Of a stretch of DNA of 64,000 bases, positions 18,930 through 27,892 are shown in pieces. The first letter of the stretch is position 1. Every line of letters starts with the position of its first letter. The notes beneath the pieces were generated by a model. It saw only the letters and a list, made by a program, of their open reading frames with translations. It did no database searches and had not been told where the DNA came from. The position numbers and the translations under genes are program-made. Source of the stretch: Sulfitobacter sp. W027 (lineage in GTDB: Bacteria > Pseudomonadota > Alphaproteobacteria > Rhodobacterales > Rhodobacteraceae); contig NZ_CP083564.1 of NCBI RefSeq assembly GCF_025143985.1, forward strand, positions 3,060,001 through 3,124,000, in the 5' to 3' direction.

Positions 18930-19868
18930 CTACCCTGCGAAGGTCACCTTTGCGTCGAGCGGCATCTCGTGAAGGAAGCTGTCGTCCACCCCGATGATAT
19001 TTACCGAAGTTGACCGATCCACTGCTGCGATCAAGGCAAAGCTTTTGTCGGGATAGCGCCCAGCCATCAGCAGGCGCTTATAGGCCAGTGGCACCGGGTC
19101 TCCCCCCTCCTCCCGCGGGATTTGGGTCACCACCTCATCAAGACGAACGCCAAAAGTCGCCTCAACTTCCCGAAAGGGAAAGTTGAGCATATTTTCAAAC
19201 TCAGGCCCGCCCGGAAACAGCTTGAGCGGTCGCCCGATGCTGCTGCGCGCGTTGCTCCAGCCCCACCACTGGGTGTAGAAAGATTTCTCTCCAACCTCGG
19301 TGCAAATCCAACCGTTGGGGGAATCTCGGTAGACCAGCACATAGGGGCGCATGGCGCGAAACGCTTCGCTTTCCAGTTCCCCCCGGCTTTGGCACCACGC
19401 CTGAAGGGCCGCCTGCAGCATCGGGGACCCGCCATCCCAAATCAACGATAACGGCTGCTGCTGTTGGTGAAAGCACCAACCGTTCGGCTCCTCATGCGAT
19501 AGGCGCAGCATTCCGTCAGCATGGCGTGTTTTGCCATCCAGCCAAAGCTTTCCCCGGTCGAGGATATCGCGCGCTTCAGGCAGCGCCTCTAGGCCGGCCT
19601 TGGTTAAGGAATAGCGCCGGTTCTCAATGGCGAATAGCGGGGCGCCCATCGCCTCCTCTAATTGCTGGATATGCCGTCTCACCGTCTGTCGCGTACTGGC
19701 CAAACGAGCGACTGCATGGCTGAGGTTCAGGGTGCTCGCGAGCGTCACAAACGAACGTATCATCTCGAACAAAAGGGCCGGCGCGGGTTCCTTTTGGGAG
19801 GTCTGAAGCACGGCGGCGGCCGGCTCAATATCGGACATATGCTGGTTCATAGGCAAGGGATGGTACAT
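18930..19868 (-). CDS. LysR-type HTH regulator with unusual C-terminal domain
   Basis: The 312-residue product has a LysR-like winged helix at about residues 36-95 (N-L-S-H-A-V-A-R-L-A-S-T-R-Q-T-V-R-R-H-I-Q-Q-L-E), with the rest of the helix-turn-helix pattern N-R-R-Y-S-L-T-K-A-G. The C-terminal 200 residues do not look like the usual periplasmic-binding-protein fold of LysR effectors: they are Trp-rich (Y-T-Q-W-W-G-W) and end in a PAS-like beta pattern. It is divergent from an XRE regulator 133 bases away. The start is the first ATG after GGGGTG; a later ATG at residue 11 is possible. Confidence 0.75.
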   Translation of the reverse strand: MYHPLPMNQHMSDIEPAAAVLQTSQKEPAPALLFEMIRSFVTLASTLNLSHAVARLASTRQTVRRHIQQLEEAMGAPLFAIENRRYSLTKAGLEALPEARDILDRGKLWLDGKTRHADGMLRLSHEEPNGWCFHQQQQPLSLIWDGGSPMLQAALQAWCQSRGELESEAFRAMRPYVLVYRDSPNGWICTEVGEKSFYTQWWGWSNARSSIGRPLKLFPGGPEFENMLNFPFREVEATFGVRLDEVVTQIPREEGGDPVPLAYKRLLMAGRYPDKSFALIAAVDRSTSVNIIGVDDSFLHEMPLDAKVTFAG

Positions 19869-20001
19869 GAATCACCCCACAACGCAACATAATCCATCCA
19901 CCTAAGGTAAATTGGTTAACGCAAATAGGCCAGATCTAGGCAATTGATCCTCAACACATTGCGGGTAGTGAATATATGGAACTCAACCTGAGGTATCTAT
20001 C

Positions 20002-20358
20002 ATGTCACACCCTGTAGACGTTCACGTCGGTCGTCGGCTCAAGCAAGCCCGCACCCTGCGGCGGCAGTCCCAGACCGATGTGGCGCGCGAACTTAAGCTG
20101 TCGTTTCAGCAAATCCAAAAGTATGAAATCGGCTCGAACCGGATCGCAGCCAGCCGCCTGCATGAGTTGGCGCGGATACTCGATGTTACTCCCGGCTACT
20201 TCTTTGAAGGGCTGGAAGATGACGCGCCCCAAACCAAAAATGACCCCGCGCTCGACATTGTTAATGCAATTGGTGCCATCAAGGATGATGCGGTAAGAGC
20301 CCGTATTTTAACGTTTATCGAGGACGTATCTGGCGTCACCGTCGCACGCAAAAGCTGA
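20002..20358 (+). CDS. XRE-family transcriptional regulator
   Basis: The 118-residue protein is mostly a Cro/C1-type helix-turn-helix domain (about residues 9-66): V-G-R-R-L-K-Q-A-R, then S-Q-T-D-V-A-R-E-L, S-F-Q-Q-I-Q-K-Y-E and A-S-R-L-H-E-L-A-R-I-L-D-V. Similar short XRE proteins are abundant in Rhodobacterales; no target can be named. The ATG follows CTGAGG with a 9-base gap. The gene is divergent from the LysR-like regulator, so the two may control one another from the shared 133-base region, which includes ACCTAAGGT at 19900-19908. Confidence 0.9.
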   Translation: MSHPVDVHVGRRLKQARTLRRQSQTDVARELKLSFQQIQKYEIGSNRIAASRLHELARILDVTPGYFFEGLEDDAPQTKNDPALDIVNAIGAIKDDAVRARILTFIEDVSGVTVARKS

Positions 20359-20474
20359 GTGCCGCCGGCCTGCCTAATCCGATCCAACGCCTGAAAAAAC
20401 GTAGGATGTGATCCGTTAGGCGGCAGGCAGTAATCTCCGTAGGCGCCACCCTGCGCCCGCCGCCAGCCCCCTCA

Positions 20475-23400
20475 TCACGCCACCAGCGCCTCCGCCTTCT
20501 TCAAATCGACAGACACCAATTGGCTCACACCCTGCTCCGCCATGGTAACGCCAAAGAGCCGGTCCATGCGTGCCATGGTCACCGCGTGGTGAGTGATGAT
20601 CAGGAACCGGGTGTCGGTTTGACGGCACATCTCGTCCAGCAGGTCGCAGAATCTGGTCACATTTGCGTCATCAAGCGGGGCGTCGACCTCATCCAGCACA
20701 CAGATTGGCGCCGGGTTTGCCAAGAAGACGGCAAAGATCAGCGCCATCGCGGTCAAGGTCTGCTCTCCGCCCGACAGCAGGCTCAGGGTGCTGAGCTTCT
20801 TGCCCGGCGGTTGGCACATGATCTCTAGTCCAGCTTCCAACGGATCGTCGCTTTCGACCATTACAAGATTCGCTTCGCCACCGCCAAAAAGATGGGTGAA
20901 CAACATCGAAAAATTCGCGTTCACCTGTTCAAAAGCCGTCAGCAGCCGTTCCCGCCCCTCACGATTTAGCCCGGCAATCCCGCTGCGCAGGGTCTTAATC
21001 GCCTCTTCCAAATCGGCCTTTTCAGTCAGCAGGGTGTCATGCTCTTCGCGGACCTCCTTGGCGTCATCCTCTGCGCGCAGGTTCACCGCCCCCAAGGAAT
21101 CCCGCTGGCGCTTGTAACGATTCACGTCCTCTTCAAGGGTTTCGGCGCGTGGGATCTGGTCAGCTTCGACGTCGAGTGCATTGCGCAGCGCCTCGGGGGT
21201 GACCTGCCGTTCGTCGTAAATGCGCTCAGCGGCATGGGACACCGTTTCGCGGGCCGCATCGCTGCGCGCCTCGGCCCTTGCGCGGGCTTCACGCGCGTCC
21301 GATGCCTGCCGTTCGGCATCCCGCTCTGCATCCGTTGCCGCCTTCAGCGCCGCCTCCGCAGCGCTCAACGTCTCTGCTGCATGGGCGCGACGGGCTTCGG
21401 CTGCCGTAATCGCGCCGGTCAATTCCTCACGCTTTGCCGCGATTTCAGCCGGGGCAGCGCTCGCGTCCGCCAGTTCTGCTTCTGACGCGCTCTTGCGCTC
21501 GACCAGCTCAGCGGTTCGCTTGCCCGCTGTCTCTAGCCGATGTCGCCAGCCGCTGACCTCTTTGGTCACTTCCTGCGCTCGCCGGGTGCGGGCTTCGCCT
21601 TCGCGGCGCAATTCATCATGCGCCGAGCGGCGCGACATCATGGTGATCCGCGACGCCTCGACTGTCATGCGGATGTCTTCAACCTTCGCACGGGCGGCGG
21701 AGAGATCGTCCAACCCCTGCAATGTACGCTCAGCCTCAAGCACTTCGGCACGGGCGGCAATCGCGGCCTCTTCATGGCGCTTCACAGCAAGGCCGAGGGA
21801 TTCCAGACGGCTTTGGGCAAGATTCCGATCCGCCTCAGCCCGGCTCAGCGCACGACCTGCATCCGCAACCTGACGGTCCGCATCTCGGCGCGCATCACGG
21901 GCGCGTTTGTCAGCCTCGGCTTGCTCCGCCAATTGCCGCTGCAGAGTCTCATGCGCAGCCCGCGCACCATCGGCACGCTGGCTTGCCTGCTCAAGCGCCT
22001 GTTTTAACACTTCCAAGCGATTTAACTGTTGCAAGCGCAGCGCGGCTGCCGATGGCGCATCCTCGGCCCATGCGCGGAACCCATCCCACCGCCAAAGATC
22101 GCCCTCGGGCGAGACCAGCCGCTGCCCCGGCAACAACTGCGCCTGAAGCCGCGTGCCCGCATCAGGATCGACCAGCCCGATCTGGCTCATGCGGCGCTCC
22201 AGCACCTCGGGGACCGAGACATGCTGCGTCAGCGGCGTCACCCCTTCGGGGAGCGCCTGCGTCTCCAGATAGCCCGGCAGCACTGACCAGCCCGACGGAC
22301 CTTCCACTTCGACCTCAGGAGCGCGCAGATCGTCTGCCAGAGCCGCGCCGAGCGCTTTTTCAAACCCATGCTCCACCTGCAACCGGTCGAGGATTTGCCC
22401 GCCCTCAGCCGTGTCACGCTCAACCAGCTTCGCCAGCGCCCCGGCTTCTGCCCGGAGGGCGTTGGTTTCGCCTTCGGCCTCAGACCGCTCAGCACGGGCA
22501 TCGGCCTCGCGCGATTGCGTGTCAGCGCGTGTTTCTTCGGCGGCCAAGAGGGCCGCATCGGCAGCAGCAGCAGCGGTGACAGCGGCGGCTTCGGCCTGCT
22601 GCGCCACGGCGAAATCTAGACCTGCTTTGTCAAGTGTCGCTTGGCTCTGCGCTACAGCATCACGGGCCTTGCGCGCTTCGGCCTCTGACTTCTCCAGCGT
22701 TTTGCGGCTGTCCTGAAGCAGTCGTTCGGCAGAGCTATGACGCGCAGCCAGACGGGCGACATCTTCGGTCTGCTGGTTCAGATCACCCTCGCGGGCCTGT
22801 AGCACGGCAGCCGCTTCGCTCGCCGCCTCCGCGGCAGTCTCTAGCGCGTTCTCATGTCCCTCACCCGCTTTGGCCAACTCTCGCGCTTCCCAATCAAGGC
22901 GCTCGATCGTTTCTTCAGCATCGCGGTTCAATCCGCCTTCGCGCTCGATGTCGCGGGCCAATTGGGTGATGCGGCTGGTCAGCGTCTCAATCAACGCGGC
23001 AGCGCGCGCCTCCTGATCGCTTAGCGTGTCGCGCTGTGTGGCAAGACGTTGCAGGACAGCGGCAGAGATCGCCTCTTCCTCACGCAGAGCTGGCAGAGCG
23101 GCCTCTGCCTCCTCCCGCCCTTTGGCAACGCGGCGGACCTGCGCTTCCGCTTCGGAGGTCGCCGTGACGCGGGCGCGCAGTTCGTCTTCGGCTTTACCAC
23201 GGGCCCCATCCGCTTCGCGCCACCGGCGGTACAGCAGCAGCCCCTCGGCGCGGCGCAGCGCCTCGCCAATCTCGCGGTAGCGCGCGGCCTGACGGGCTTG
23301 GCGGGCCAGAGTGGCCAGTTGCGACGCAAGCTGTTCGATCACATCATCGACGCGGGCAAGGTTCTGCTCCGCGCCGTTCAGCTTGAGCTCGGCCTCATGG

Positions 23401-23930
23401 CGGCGTTGGTAAAGCCCGGAAATCCCAGCGGCTTCCTCCAGAATGCGGCGGCGGTTCTTTGGCTTGGCGTTGATTAGCTCGGCAATCTGACCCTGCCGCA
23501 CCAGCGCCGGGCTGTGCGCGCCCGTTGAGGCATCGGCAAAGAGCATCTGCACATCCCGCGCCCGCACGTCCTTGCCGTTCACCTTATAGGCGCTGCCCAC
23601 GTCACGGGTGATGCGGCGCACGATCTCTAGCGCGTCTTGTTCGTTAAATCCTGCAGGCGCTAACCGGTCGCTGTTGTCCAGATGCAGGGCCACTTCGGCA
23701 AAATTGCGCGCCGGGCGCGAGGCGGCTCCGGCAAAGATCACATCTTCCATGCCACCGCCGCGCATTGCGGTCGGGCGGTTTTCGCCCATGACCCACCGCA
23801 GCGCTTCAAGCAGGTTGGATTTGCCACAGCCGTTCGGCCCTACGACCCCCGTCAGCCCGTCGGAGATGACGAGGTCGGTCGGGTCCACGAAGCTTTTAAA
23901 GCCGGTTAATCTGAGTTTGGAAAAACGCAA
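20475..23930 (-). CDS. smc: Chromosome segregation protein SMC
   Basis: SMC is the ATPase of the condensin-like SMC-ScpAB complex that organises the chromosome. The 1151-residue product has the classic layout: N-terminal head with Walker A G-P-N-G-C-G-K-S (residues 31-38), long Ala/Glu/Arg-rich coiled coil, a hinge at roughly 505-640, a second coiled coil, and the C-terminal head with the signature L-L-S-G-G-E-Q-T-L and Walker B C-V-L-D-E-V-D-A-P-L. A perfect DnaA box (24032-24040) lies about 100 bases before its start. scpA and scpB are not in the window. Confidence 0.97.
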   Translation of the reverse strand: MRFSKLRLTGFKSFVDPTDLVISDGLTGVVGPNGCGKSNLLEALRWVMGENRPTAMRGGGMEDVIFAGAASRPARNFAEVALHLDNSDRLAPAGFNEQDALEIVRRITRDVGSAYKVNGKDVRARDVQMLFADASTGAHSPALVRQGQIAELINAKPKNRRRILEEAAGISGLYQRRHEAELKLNGAEQNLARVDDVIEQLASQLATLARQARQAARYREIGEALRRAEGLLLYRRWREADGARGKAEDELRARVTATSEAEAQVRRVAKGREEAEAALPALREEEAISAAVLQRLATQRDTLSDQEARAAALIETLTSRITQLARDIEREGGLNRDAEETIERLDWEARELAKAGEGHENALETAAEAASEAAAVLQAREGDLNQQTEDVARLAARHSSAERLLQDSRKTLEKSEAEARKARDAVAQSQATLDKAGLDFAVAQQAEAAAVTAAAAADAALLAAEETRADTQSREADARAERSEAEGETNALRAEAGALAKLVERDTAEGGQILDRLQVEHGFEKALGAALADDLRAPEVEVEGPSGWSVLPGYLETQALPEGVTPLTQHVSVPEVLERRMSQIGLVDPDAGTRLQAQLLPGQRLVSPEGDLWRWDGFRAWAEDAPSAAALRLQQLNRLEVLKQALEQASQRADGARAAHETLQRQLAEQAEADKRARDARRDADRQVADAGRALSRAEADRNLAQSRLESLGLAVKRHEEAAIAARAEVLEAERTLQGLDDLSAARAKVEDIRMTVEASRITMMSRRSAHDELRREGEARTRRAQEVTKEVSGWRHRLETAGKRTAELVERKSASEAELADASAAPAEIAAKREELTGAITAAEARRAHAAETLSAAEAALKAATDAERDAERQASDAREARARAEARSDAARETVSHAAERIYDERQVTPEALRNALDVEADQIPRAETLEEDVNRYKRQRDSLGAVNLRAEDDAKEVREEHDTLLTEKADLEEAIKTLRSGIAGLNREGRERLLTAFEQVNANFSMLFTHLFGGGEANLVMVESDDPLEAGLEIMCQPPGKKLSTLSLLSGGEQTLTAMALIFAVFLANPAPICVLDEVDAPLDDANVTRFCDLLDEMCRQTDTRFLIITHHAVTMARMDRLFGVTMAEQGVSQLVSVDLKKAEALVA

Positions 23931-24031
23931 GTTTGCCCTGCCGTGATTGATTCTTGCCTGAGCGGCGAACTTGCCGTTTCGGAAGGGTCCGAGTCAATCA
24001 AAAGCCCCAAGGGAAGGGGGGCGATGAGCGG

Positions 24032-24040
24032 TTATCCACA
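24032..24040 (+). promoter_or_regulatory. Perfect DnaA box upstream of smc
   Basis: TTATCCACA matches the E. coli DnaA-box consensus exactly. It stands alone in the 158-base gap between smc and a small lipoprotein gene. DnaA could regulate smc transcription from here; nothing else suggests an origin. Confidence 0.55.
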
Positions 24041-24088
24041 AGATATTGTCAGATATGGTCCGTTGACATGAGGATCACCACTGACCCC

Positions 24089-24379
24089 TCAGTCACAGTC
24101 CAAGACACCCAAGGCTAGCGCTTGATCTCCCAATACCTCTTTCACCTCGCAGCCGCTAACCTGTGCCATCGCGCGCCCTGCCCGGTCCCGGATGGGGCCA
24201 AAACGCGGCGCGTATTGTGTGTTGACGCGCACCGCCTCTGCCCGCTCACCCTTTACCCGGACATCAAAGACCGAGCCGTCGACGGTGACACGTTGCGCCG
24301 GTAGTCCCCTGAAATTCCGGCTGGGGGCCGTACAGGCCGTCAGGCCGAACACTACTGCAAAGAGGACGAGGAAACGCAT
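24089..24379 (-). CDS. Small lipoprotein of unknown function
   Basis: I do not recognise a family. The 96-residue product starts with MRFLVLFAVVFGLTAC, a clean lipoprotein signal with the lipobox L-T-A-C and acceptor Cys16. The mature part of about 80 residues contains V-D-G-S-V-F-D-V-R-V-K-G and ends in a Cys pair region (S-G-C-E-V-K-E and V-L-D-C-D), so a disulfide is possible. The ATG at 24379 gives the signal peptide directly; a longer frame from 24409 would bury it. It lies between smc and the atp genes on the same strand as both. Confidence 0.8.
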   Translation of the reverse strand: MRFLVLFAVVFGLTACTAPSRNFRGLPAQRVTVDGSVFDVRVKGERAEAVRVNTQYAPRFGPIRDRAGRAMAQVSGCEVKEVLGDQALALGVLDCD

Positions 24380-24420
24380 GGCTAAAGCCTGCCCCGGCAG
24401 GGTTAACAAATGCCTAACGC

Positions 24421-24450
24421 AAAAGAAAAAGCCCCGGCAAAACCGGGGCT
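24421..24450 (-). terminator. Terminator of the ATP synthase F0 operon
   Basis: Read on the minus strand, AGCCCCGG pairs with CCGGGGCT across a short loop (24430-24450) and is followed by a T-rich run. It lies 25 bases after the atpF stop. Confidence 0.9.
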
Positions 24451-24474
24451 TTCAAAATTCGATGGGGTGCTGGC

Positions 24475-25047
24475 TTAGTGCAGCTTCGCTTCGACTTGGG
24501 CGATACCATCGTCGATCAGCTTGTTGCCCTGTGCGGCGGTCATCTGCTTGGCGATCACATCGCGCGCAGCGGCCACAGCAATGGTCACGGCTTGGTCGCG
24601 GACTTCCTTCACAGCGGCGGCCTCGGCCGAGCTGATCTGGTCCTTCGCGGCCGCCATACGACGGTCAAGCGACTTGGCCATATCCGCCCGTGCCTGTTCG
24701 GCAGCAAGACGGGCATCTTCCTTGGCGGAAGACACGATGCGATCCGCTTGGTCCTGCACCTCTTTCTGCTTGCGCTCGTAAGAGGCCAGCAGAGTCTGCG
24801 CTTCTTCACGCAGGGCGCGGGCTTCTTCCAACTCGGTTTTGATGCCATCGGCGCGTTTGTCGAGCATGCCGACCAAAAGCGACGGAACCTTGAAATAGAT
24901 CAGGATCCCGAGGAACAGCAGAAAGGCCAGCAGCACGATGAAGTCCGTGTTGCGCAGCGAGAAGAAAGGTCCGGTGGCTGCGAAAGCAGGCGAAGCCACC
25001 ATGCCAGCGAGCAGGGTCGAAAGTGTCAGGCGCATGGATTTGGTCAT
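24475..25047 (-). CDS. atpF: ATP synthase F0 subunit b
   Basis: Subunit b forms the peripheral stalk that ties F1 to the membrane sector. The 190-residue product begins with a signal-peptide-like stretch (L-S-T-L-L-A-G-M-V-A-S-P-A-F-A-A), then the single membrane segment F-I-V-L-L-A-F-L-L-F-L-G-I-L-I-Y-F (about 36-53) and a long charged coiled coil. The F0 genes stand apart from the F1 operon, as usual in alphaproteobacteria. It follows atpF' by 3 bases. I call it b and the neighbour b' from the order and the length of the N-terminal extension. Confidence 0.95.
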   Translation of the reverse strand: MTKSMRLTLSTLLAGMVASPAFAATGPFFSLRNTDFIVLLAFLLFLGILIYFKVPSLLVGMLDKRADGIKTELEEARALREEAQTLLASYERKQKEVQDQADRIVSSAKEDARLAAEQARADMAKSLDRRMAAAKDQISSAEAAAVKEVRDQAVTIAVAAARDVIAKQMTAAQGNKLIDDGIAQVEAKLH

Positions 25048-25050
25048 GGC

Positions 25051-25608
25051 TTATCCTTTCATCCGCGCATCGACGGCGGCATCAACGGTTGCAGCATCTG
25101 CCGTGCCACCAAGGGCGGCGACGAGTGCTTCTGCGGTGTCCTTGGCAACGGCTTGTACGTTGACCATGGCGCTCGCACGAATTTCGGCGATGGCTTTTTC
25201 CGATTCTGCCACTTGCGCGGCAATCTCGGCATCGGCTTTGGCCATTTCGATGTCCAGATCAGCCTGCATATCCGCCTTGGCTTGGGCCACCATCTGCTGT
25301 GCCTCGGCACGGGCGTCGATCAAGGCCTTATCATAGGCGGCTTCGGCTTCCTGCGCCTTGACCTTAAGGTCTTCGGCAGCAGCGATGTCATTGGTGATGG
25401 TCCCTTGGCGCTCGGCCAGAACCGCACCGATACGAGGCAGAGCCACGCGCGACAGGATCAGGTAGGTGGCGATCAGTGCCAGGATCAGCCAGAAAATCTG
25501 GTTGCCCCAGTGATCGAAGTTCAGCTGCGGCATGCCCGGCGTTTCGGCAGCATGGGTCGCAATGCCGGTCGCGTCGGCCAGCCCGTCGCTGGTTGTTACA
25601 GTTGCCAT
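25051..25608 (-). CDS. atpG: ATP synthase F0 subunit b'
   Basis: This second peripheral-stalk subunit is typical of photosynthetic bacteria and alphaproteobacteria, which use a b/b' heterodimer. The 185-residue product has an N-terminal extension rich in Ala/Thr, the motif [16 protein letters not shown] leading into one membrane segment (about 36-52), then R-V-A-L-P-R-I-G and a coiled coil. The gene symbol varies between genomes (atpG, atpX or atpF2). It is between atpE and atpF in the same operon. Confidence 0.95.
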   Translation of the reverse strand: MATVTTSDGLADATGIATHAAETPGMPQLNFDHWGNQIFWLILALIATYLILSRVALPRIGAVLAERQGTITNDIAAAEDLKVKAQEAEAAYDKALIDARAEAQQMVAQAKADMQADLDIEMAKADAEIAAQVAESEKAIAEIRASAMVNVQAVAKDTAEALVAALGGTADAATVDAAVDARMKG

Positions 25609-25698
25609 CGTGGCTTCTCCTTGGAAACTTTGCCGTTACAGCCGGGCAGACACGGCGATGCGCGCCTGCCCGCTCGTAAGGATTACAGTTCCGAGAGC

Positions 25699-25923
25699 TT
25701 AGACAGCGAACATCAGCAGCAGAGCGACGAGGAACGAGAAGATCCCCAGAGCTTCTGCGAACGCGATGCCGATGAACAGGGTCGCTGTCTGGCTTGCGGC
25801 TGCCGATGGGTTGCGCAGTGCGCCGGACAGGAAGTTGGCGGCAACGTTGCCGACACCCAGGGCTGCGATGCCCGTGCCGAGACCTGCAATGCCTGCGCCG
25901 ATATGTGCGAGTTGACCTTCCAT
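25699..25923 (-). CDS. atpE: ATP synthase F0 subunit c
   Basis: Subunit c forms the proton-driven rotor ring. The 74-residue product is two membrane helices joined by the polar loop A-L-R-N-P-S. The second helix carries the essential carboxylate at Glu57 in [10 protein letters not shown]. The first helix is Gly-rich ([10 protein letters not shown]), as in other c subunits. The carboxylate context does not contain the extra residues of a sodium-binding site that I would expect in sodium-dependent rings, so protons are the likely ion. Confidence 0.97.
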   Translation of the reverse strand: MEGQLAHIGAGIAGLGTGIAALGVGNVAANFLSGALRNPSAAASQTATLFIGIAFAEALGIFSFLVALLLMFAV

Positions 25924-25987
25924 GGGGGTATCTCCTTACGATTGGAAGTTAAAACTTTGGCGGGAAACCCCGCCGTTGTTGGGGTTG

Positions 25988-26749
25988 TTAGTGTGCGGGG
26001 TGCAGCGCGTCCTTGAGGTACACGCATGTCAGGATGGTAAAGACATAGGCCTGAATGAAGGCCACCAGCACTTCGAGACCGTACATCGCGGTGATCGCGA
26101 GCACCGACACCGGCGAGATCACTGCAATGGCAGCGAAACCAGCGAAAACCTTGATAACCGCGTGGCCCGCCATGACGTTACCCGCCAGACGAATGGAGTG
26201 GCTGACCGGGCGCACGAAGTAGCTGATCAATTCGATGATCGCCAGCACCGGGCGCAGCGCCAGAGGGGCCGAAGACACCCAGAAGAGGCTCAGGAAAGCC
26301 GCGCCGTTCTTGACGAAGCCGACAACGGTCACGGTGATGAACACCGCCAGCGCCAAAACCACAGTCACCGAGAAATGCGCGGTGGGGGTAAAGGCTGTTG
26401 GGATCAGGCCGAGGAAGTTCGCCATGACGATGAACATGAACAGGGTCATGATATAGGGGAAGAACTTCAGCCCTTCTTTGCCGCAGATGTCTTCGACCAT
26501 CTTGTGGATGAAGCCATAGGCCAGCTCAGCAACCGATTGCATCCGGCCCGGTACGACCGAGCGGCGCGCGCTGCCGAGTACCAGCAGAGCGAATGTCGCC
26601 AGAACCGCCAGCGCCATCCAGAAGGTAGCGTTGGTGATGGTGTACCAAGCAACGGAAGCATCATCGCTAAAGAGCGGCGATACGATGAACTGGTCCATCG
26701 GGTGGAATTCCAGACCGCCTGTTTCAGCGCCGTTTGTCTCTGTTGCCAT
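25988..26749 (-). CDS. atpB: ATP synthase F0 subunit a
   Basis: Subunit a provides the proton half-channels facing the c ring. The 253-residue product has five to six membrane helices and the essential arginine in the motif [14 protein letters not shown]. The N-terminus ([21 protein letters not shown]) is polar and precedes the first helix, as in the family. It is 1 base downstream of atpI, so the two are tightly linked in the order atpI-atpB-atpE-atpG-atpF. Confidence 0.97.
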   Translation of the reverse strand: MATETNGAETGGLEFHPMDQFIVSPLFSDDASVAWYTITNATFWMALAVLATFALLVLGSARRSVVPGRMQSVAELAYGFIHKMVEDICGKEGLKFFPYIMTLFMFIVMANFLGLIPTAFTPTAHFSVTVVLALAVFITVTVVGFVKNGAAFLSLFWVSSAPLALRPVLAIIELISYFVRPVSHSIRLAGNVMAGHAVIKVFAGFAAIAVISPVSVLAITAMYGLEVLVAFIQAYVFTILTCVYLKDALHPAH

Positions 26750-26750
26750 C

Positions 26751-27101
26751 TCAGGCTCCCTCGTCCTTGCCCGAATGGGGCGTATCCTGTTCGGCCGGTT
26801 CGGGCTGTTGTTTGCCCTGAATTTCCTCAGCGGTGCGGAGCATCGTCTTCACCCCCGCCGCAAGGCCCAGCATTACAAATAGCACCATGAAGATGGGCAG
26901 CGTGCCAAAGAGCACATCAAGCCCGTATCCGATGCCGAAACCGATCCCAAGACCGGCCACAAGTTCGATCACCATCCGCCATGCCATATTGGCCTGAGAA
27001 TAATGCTCATCCGCTCGAGGCTTGGGTGCGCCGCGTTGTTTCGCAGCTGCCAGTTTGGCCTCAAGCTGCTCCATCTGCTGCCGTTGGTCCGGGCTGGTCA
27101 C
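26751..27101 (-). CDS. atpI: ATP synthase assembly protein AtpI
   Basis: AtpI-family proteins help assemble the c ring. The 116-residue product has a charged N-terminal coil ([16 protein letters not shown]), then two membrane helices around residues 40-58 and 66-84 separated by a short loop, and a Glu/Gln-rich tail. It is the first gene of the F0 operon. Upstream on the minus strand, TATAAG (27179-27184) with a GC-rich discriminator is a possible -10 box of the operon promoter, though the -35 is unclear. Confidence 0.9.
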   Translation of the reverse strand: MTSPDQRQQMEQLEAKLAAAKQRGAPKPRADEHYSQANMAWRMVIELVAGLGIGFGIGYGLDVLFGTLPIFMVLFVMLGLAAGVKTMLRTAEEIQGKQQPEPAEQDTPHSGKDEGA

Positions 27102-27319
27102 ACCAAAATCCCCTTAGGAATATCTGCTGCGGTGCTACTGTCAGGGCGGGTTAGAGTCAACCGCGATAGACAACGCGACTTATAGAGCAAATTCAATGCC
27201 TTAAATGGACAGGCCCCGCGCAAGACTTGCAATGCGGCGCTGAAATGCCAGCAAAACTGCGCTCCGGCCTTATTCAACTCAATGGTTAAGTTACGCACAA
27301 TGCCCGCTTCCCCCCTTCC

Positions 27320-27333
27320 ATAGCCCGCGCTAT
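27320..27333. promoter_or_regulatory. Dyad ATAGC-N4-GCTAT just before arsR
   Basis: ATAGC (27320-27324) and GCTAT (27329-27333) form an inverted repeat ending 8 bases before the ArsR-family start codon. Its place fits an autoregulatory operator, but the ribosome-binding site must overlap it and no direct evidence exists. Confidence 0.35.
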
Positions 27334-27341
27334 GCAGGCTC

Positions 27342-27698
27342 ATGACCCAGGACCTAGATCAGGTGTTTGCTGCCCTTGCCGACCCCACGCGTCGTGCCAT
27401 CCTCGCCATGTTGCTGGAGGATGACATGGCCGTGACGGATGTGGCCGAGCCATTTGAGATGTCGCTTGCCGCGATCTCAAAACACTTGGGCGTGCTGACG
27501 GCAGCAGGGCTGATCAGTCAGGAAAAGCGGGGGCGGGTGAAATGGTGCAAGCTTGAACCGGATGCCTTGCGGAATGCGTCGGTCTGGATGCAGGGGTTCG
27601 GGCAGTTTGAGCCGGTGAACCTAGATGCCTTTGAACGTTTCTTAGAAATCGAATTGCCTGATGCGGGCGAAGGCGCGCCGCGCTCAGGGTCAGAGTAG
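27342..27698 (+). CDS. ArsR-family transcriptional regulator
   Basis: The 118-residue winged-helix protein has the family opening F-A-A-L-A-D-P-T-R-R-A-I-L-A-M-L, the recognition helix S-L-A-A-I-S-K-H-L-G-V-L and the wing region S-Q-E-K-R-G-R-V-K-W-C. Only one cysteine pair typical of metal sensors is absent, so it is probably a non-metal member, like those controlling a neighbouring START-domain gene in other bacteria; no such gene follows here. It reads away from atpI and converges on a 25-residue peptide gene. Confidence 0.9.
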   Translation: MTQDLDQVFAALADPTRRAILAMLLEDDMAVTDVAEPFEMSLAAISKHLGVLTAAGLISQEKRGRVKWCKLEPDALRNASVWMQGFGQFEPVNLDAFERFLEIELPDAGEGAPRSGSE

Positions 27699-27701
27699 AG
27701 T

Positions 27702-27743
27702 GATCCCCCCTTGCCACGAGGTAAATAAGACAAGGGGAGGATC
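27702..27743. terminator. Inverted repeat at convergent arsR end
   Basis: GATCCCCCCTTG (27702-27713) pairs, with one mismatch or bulge, with CAAGGGGAGGATC (27731-27743) over a 17-base loop. It sits between convergent genes and could act as a bidirectional terminator, though there is no T-run. Confidence 0.5.
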
Positions 27744-27752
27744 AATCGACGG

Positions 27753-27830
27753 TCAGATGACGCCGAATGCAAAACGTAAAATAGCCAATACCACTACAAT
27801 CAACCCGATAAGGTAAATAATACTACGCAT
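27753..27830 (-). CDS. 25-residue hydrophobic membrane peptide
   Basis: The product reads M-R-S, then a hydrophobic stretch rich in Ile, Leu and Val, and ends F-A-F-G-V-I: one membrane-spanning helix and almost nothing else. AAGGA lies 8 bases before the ATG, which is a good ribosome-binding site. It is too short for ordinary gene callers. Very short membrane peptides of this kind are found in Rhodobacterales but I know of no function; a toxin-like or membrane-complex role would be speculation. It could also be a chance frame. Confidence 0.5.
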   Translation of the reverse strand: MRSIIYLIGLIVVVLAILRFAFGVI

Positions 27831-27892
27831 GGTTGTGTCCTTCACTTTGATTTCACGCCCCAACGCGGGACCCCGACTTTCGGTTCCACCGA

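Noticed and set aside
23945..23995. Long-range inverted repeat before smc (GATTGATTC and GAGTCAATC)
   Set aside because: One mismatch and a loop of more than 35 bases make it weak; it may be chance.
24403..24417. CtrA-like site TTAA-N7-CTAA before the small lipoprotein gene
   Set aside because: One base departs from the TTAA-N7-TTAA consensus and such AT-rich pairs occur by chance; no cell-cycle gene starts here.
24478..26016. A 512-codon open frame opposite atpF, atpG and atpE
   Set aside because: It crosses three well-recognised genes and the gaps between them; no real protein would do so.
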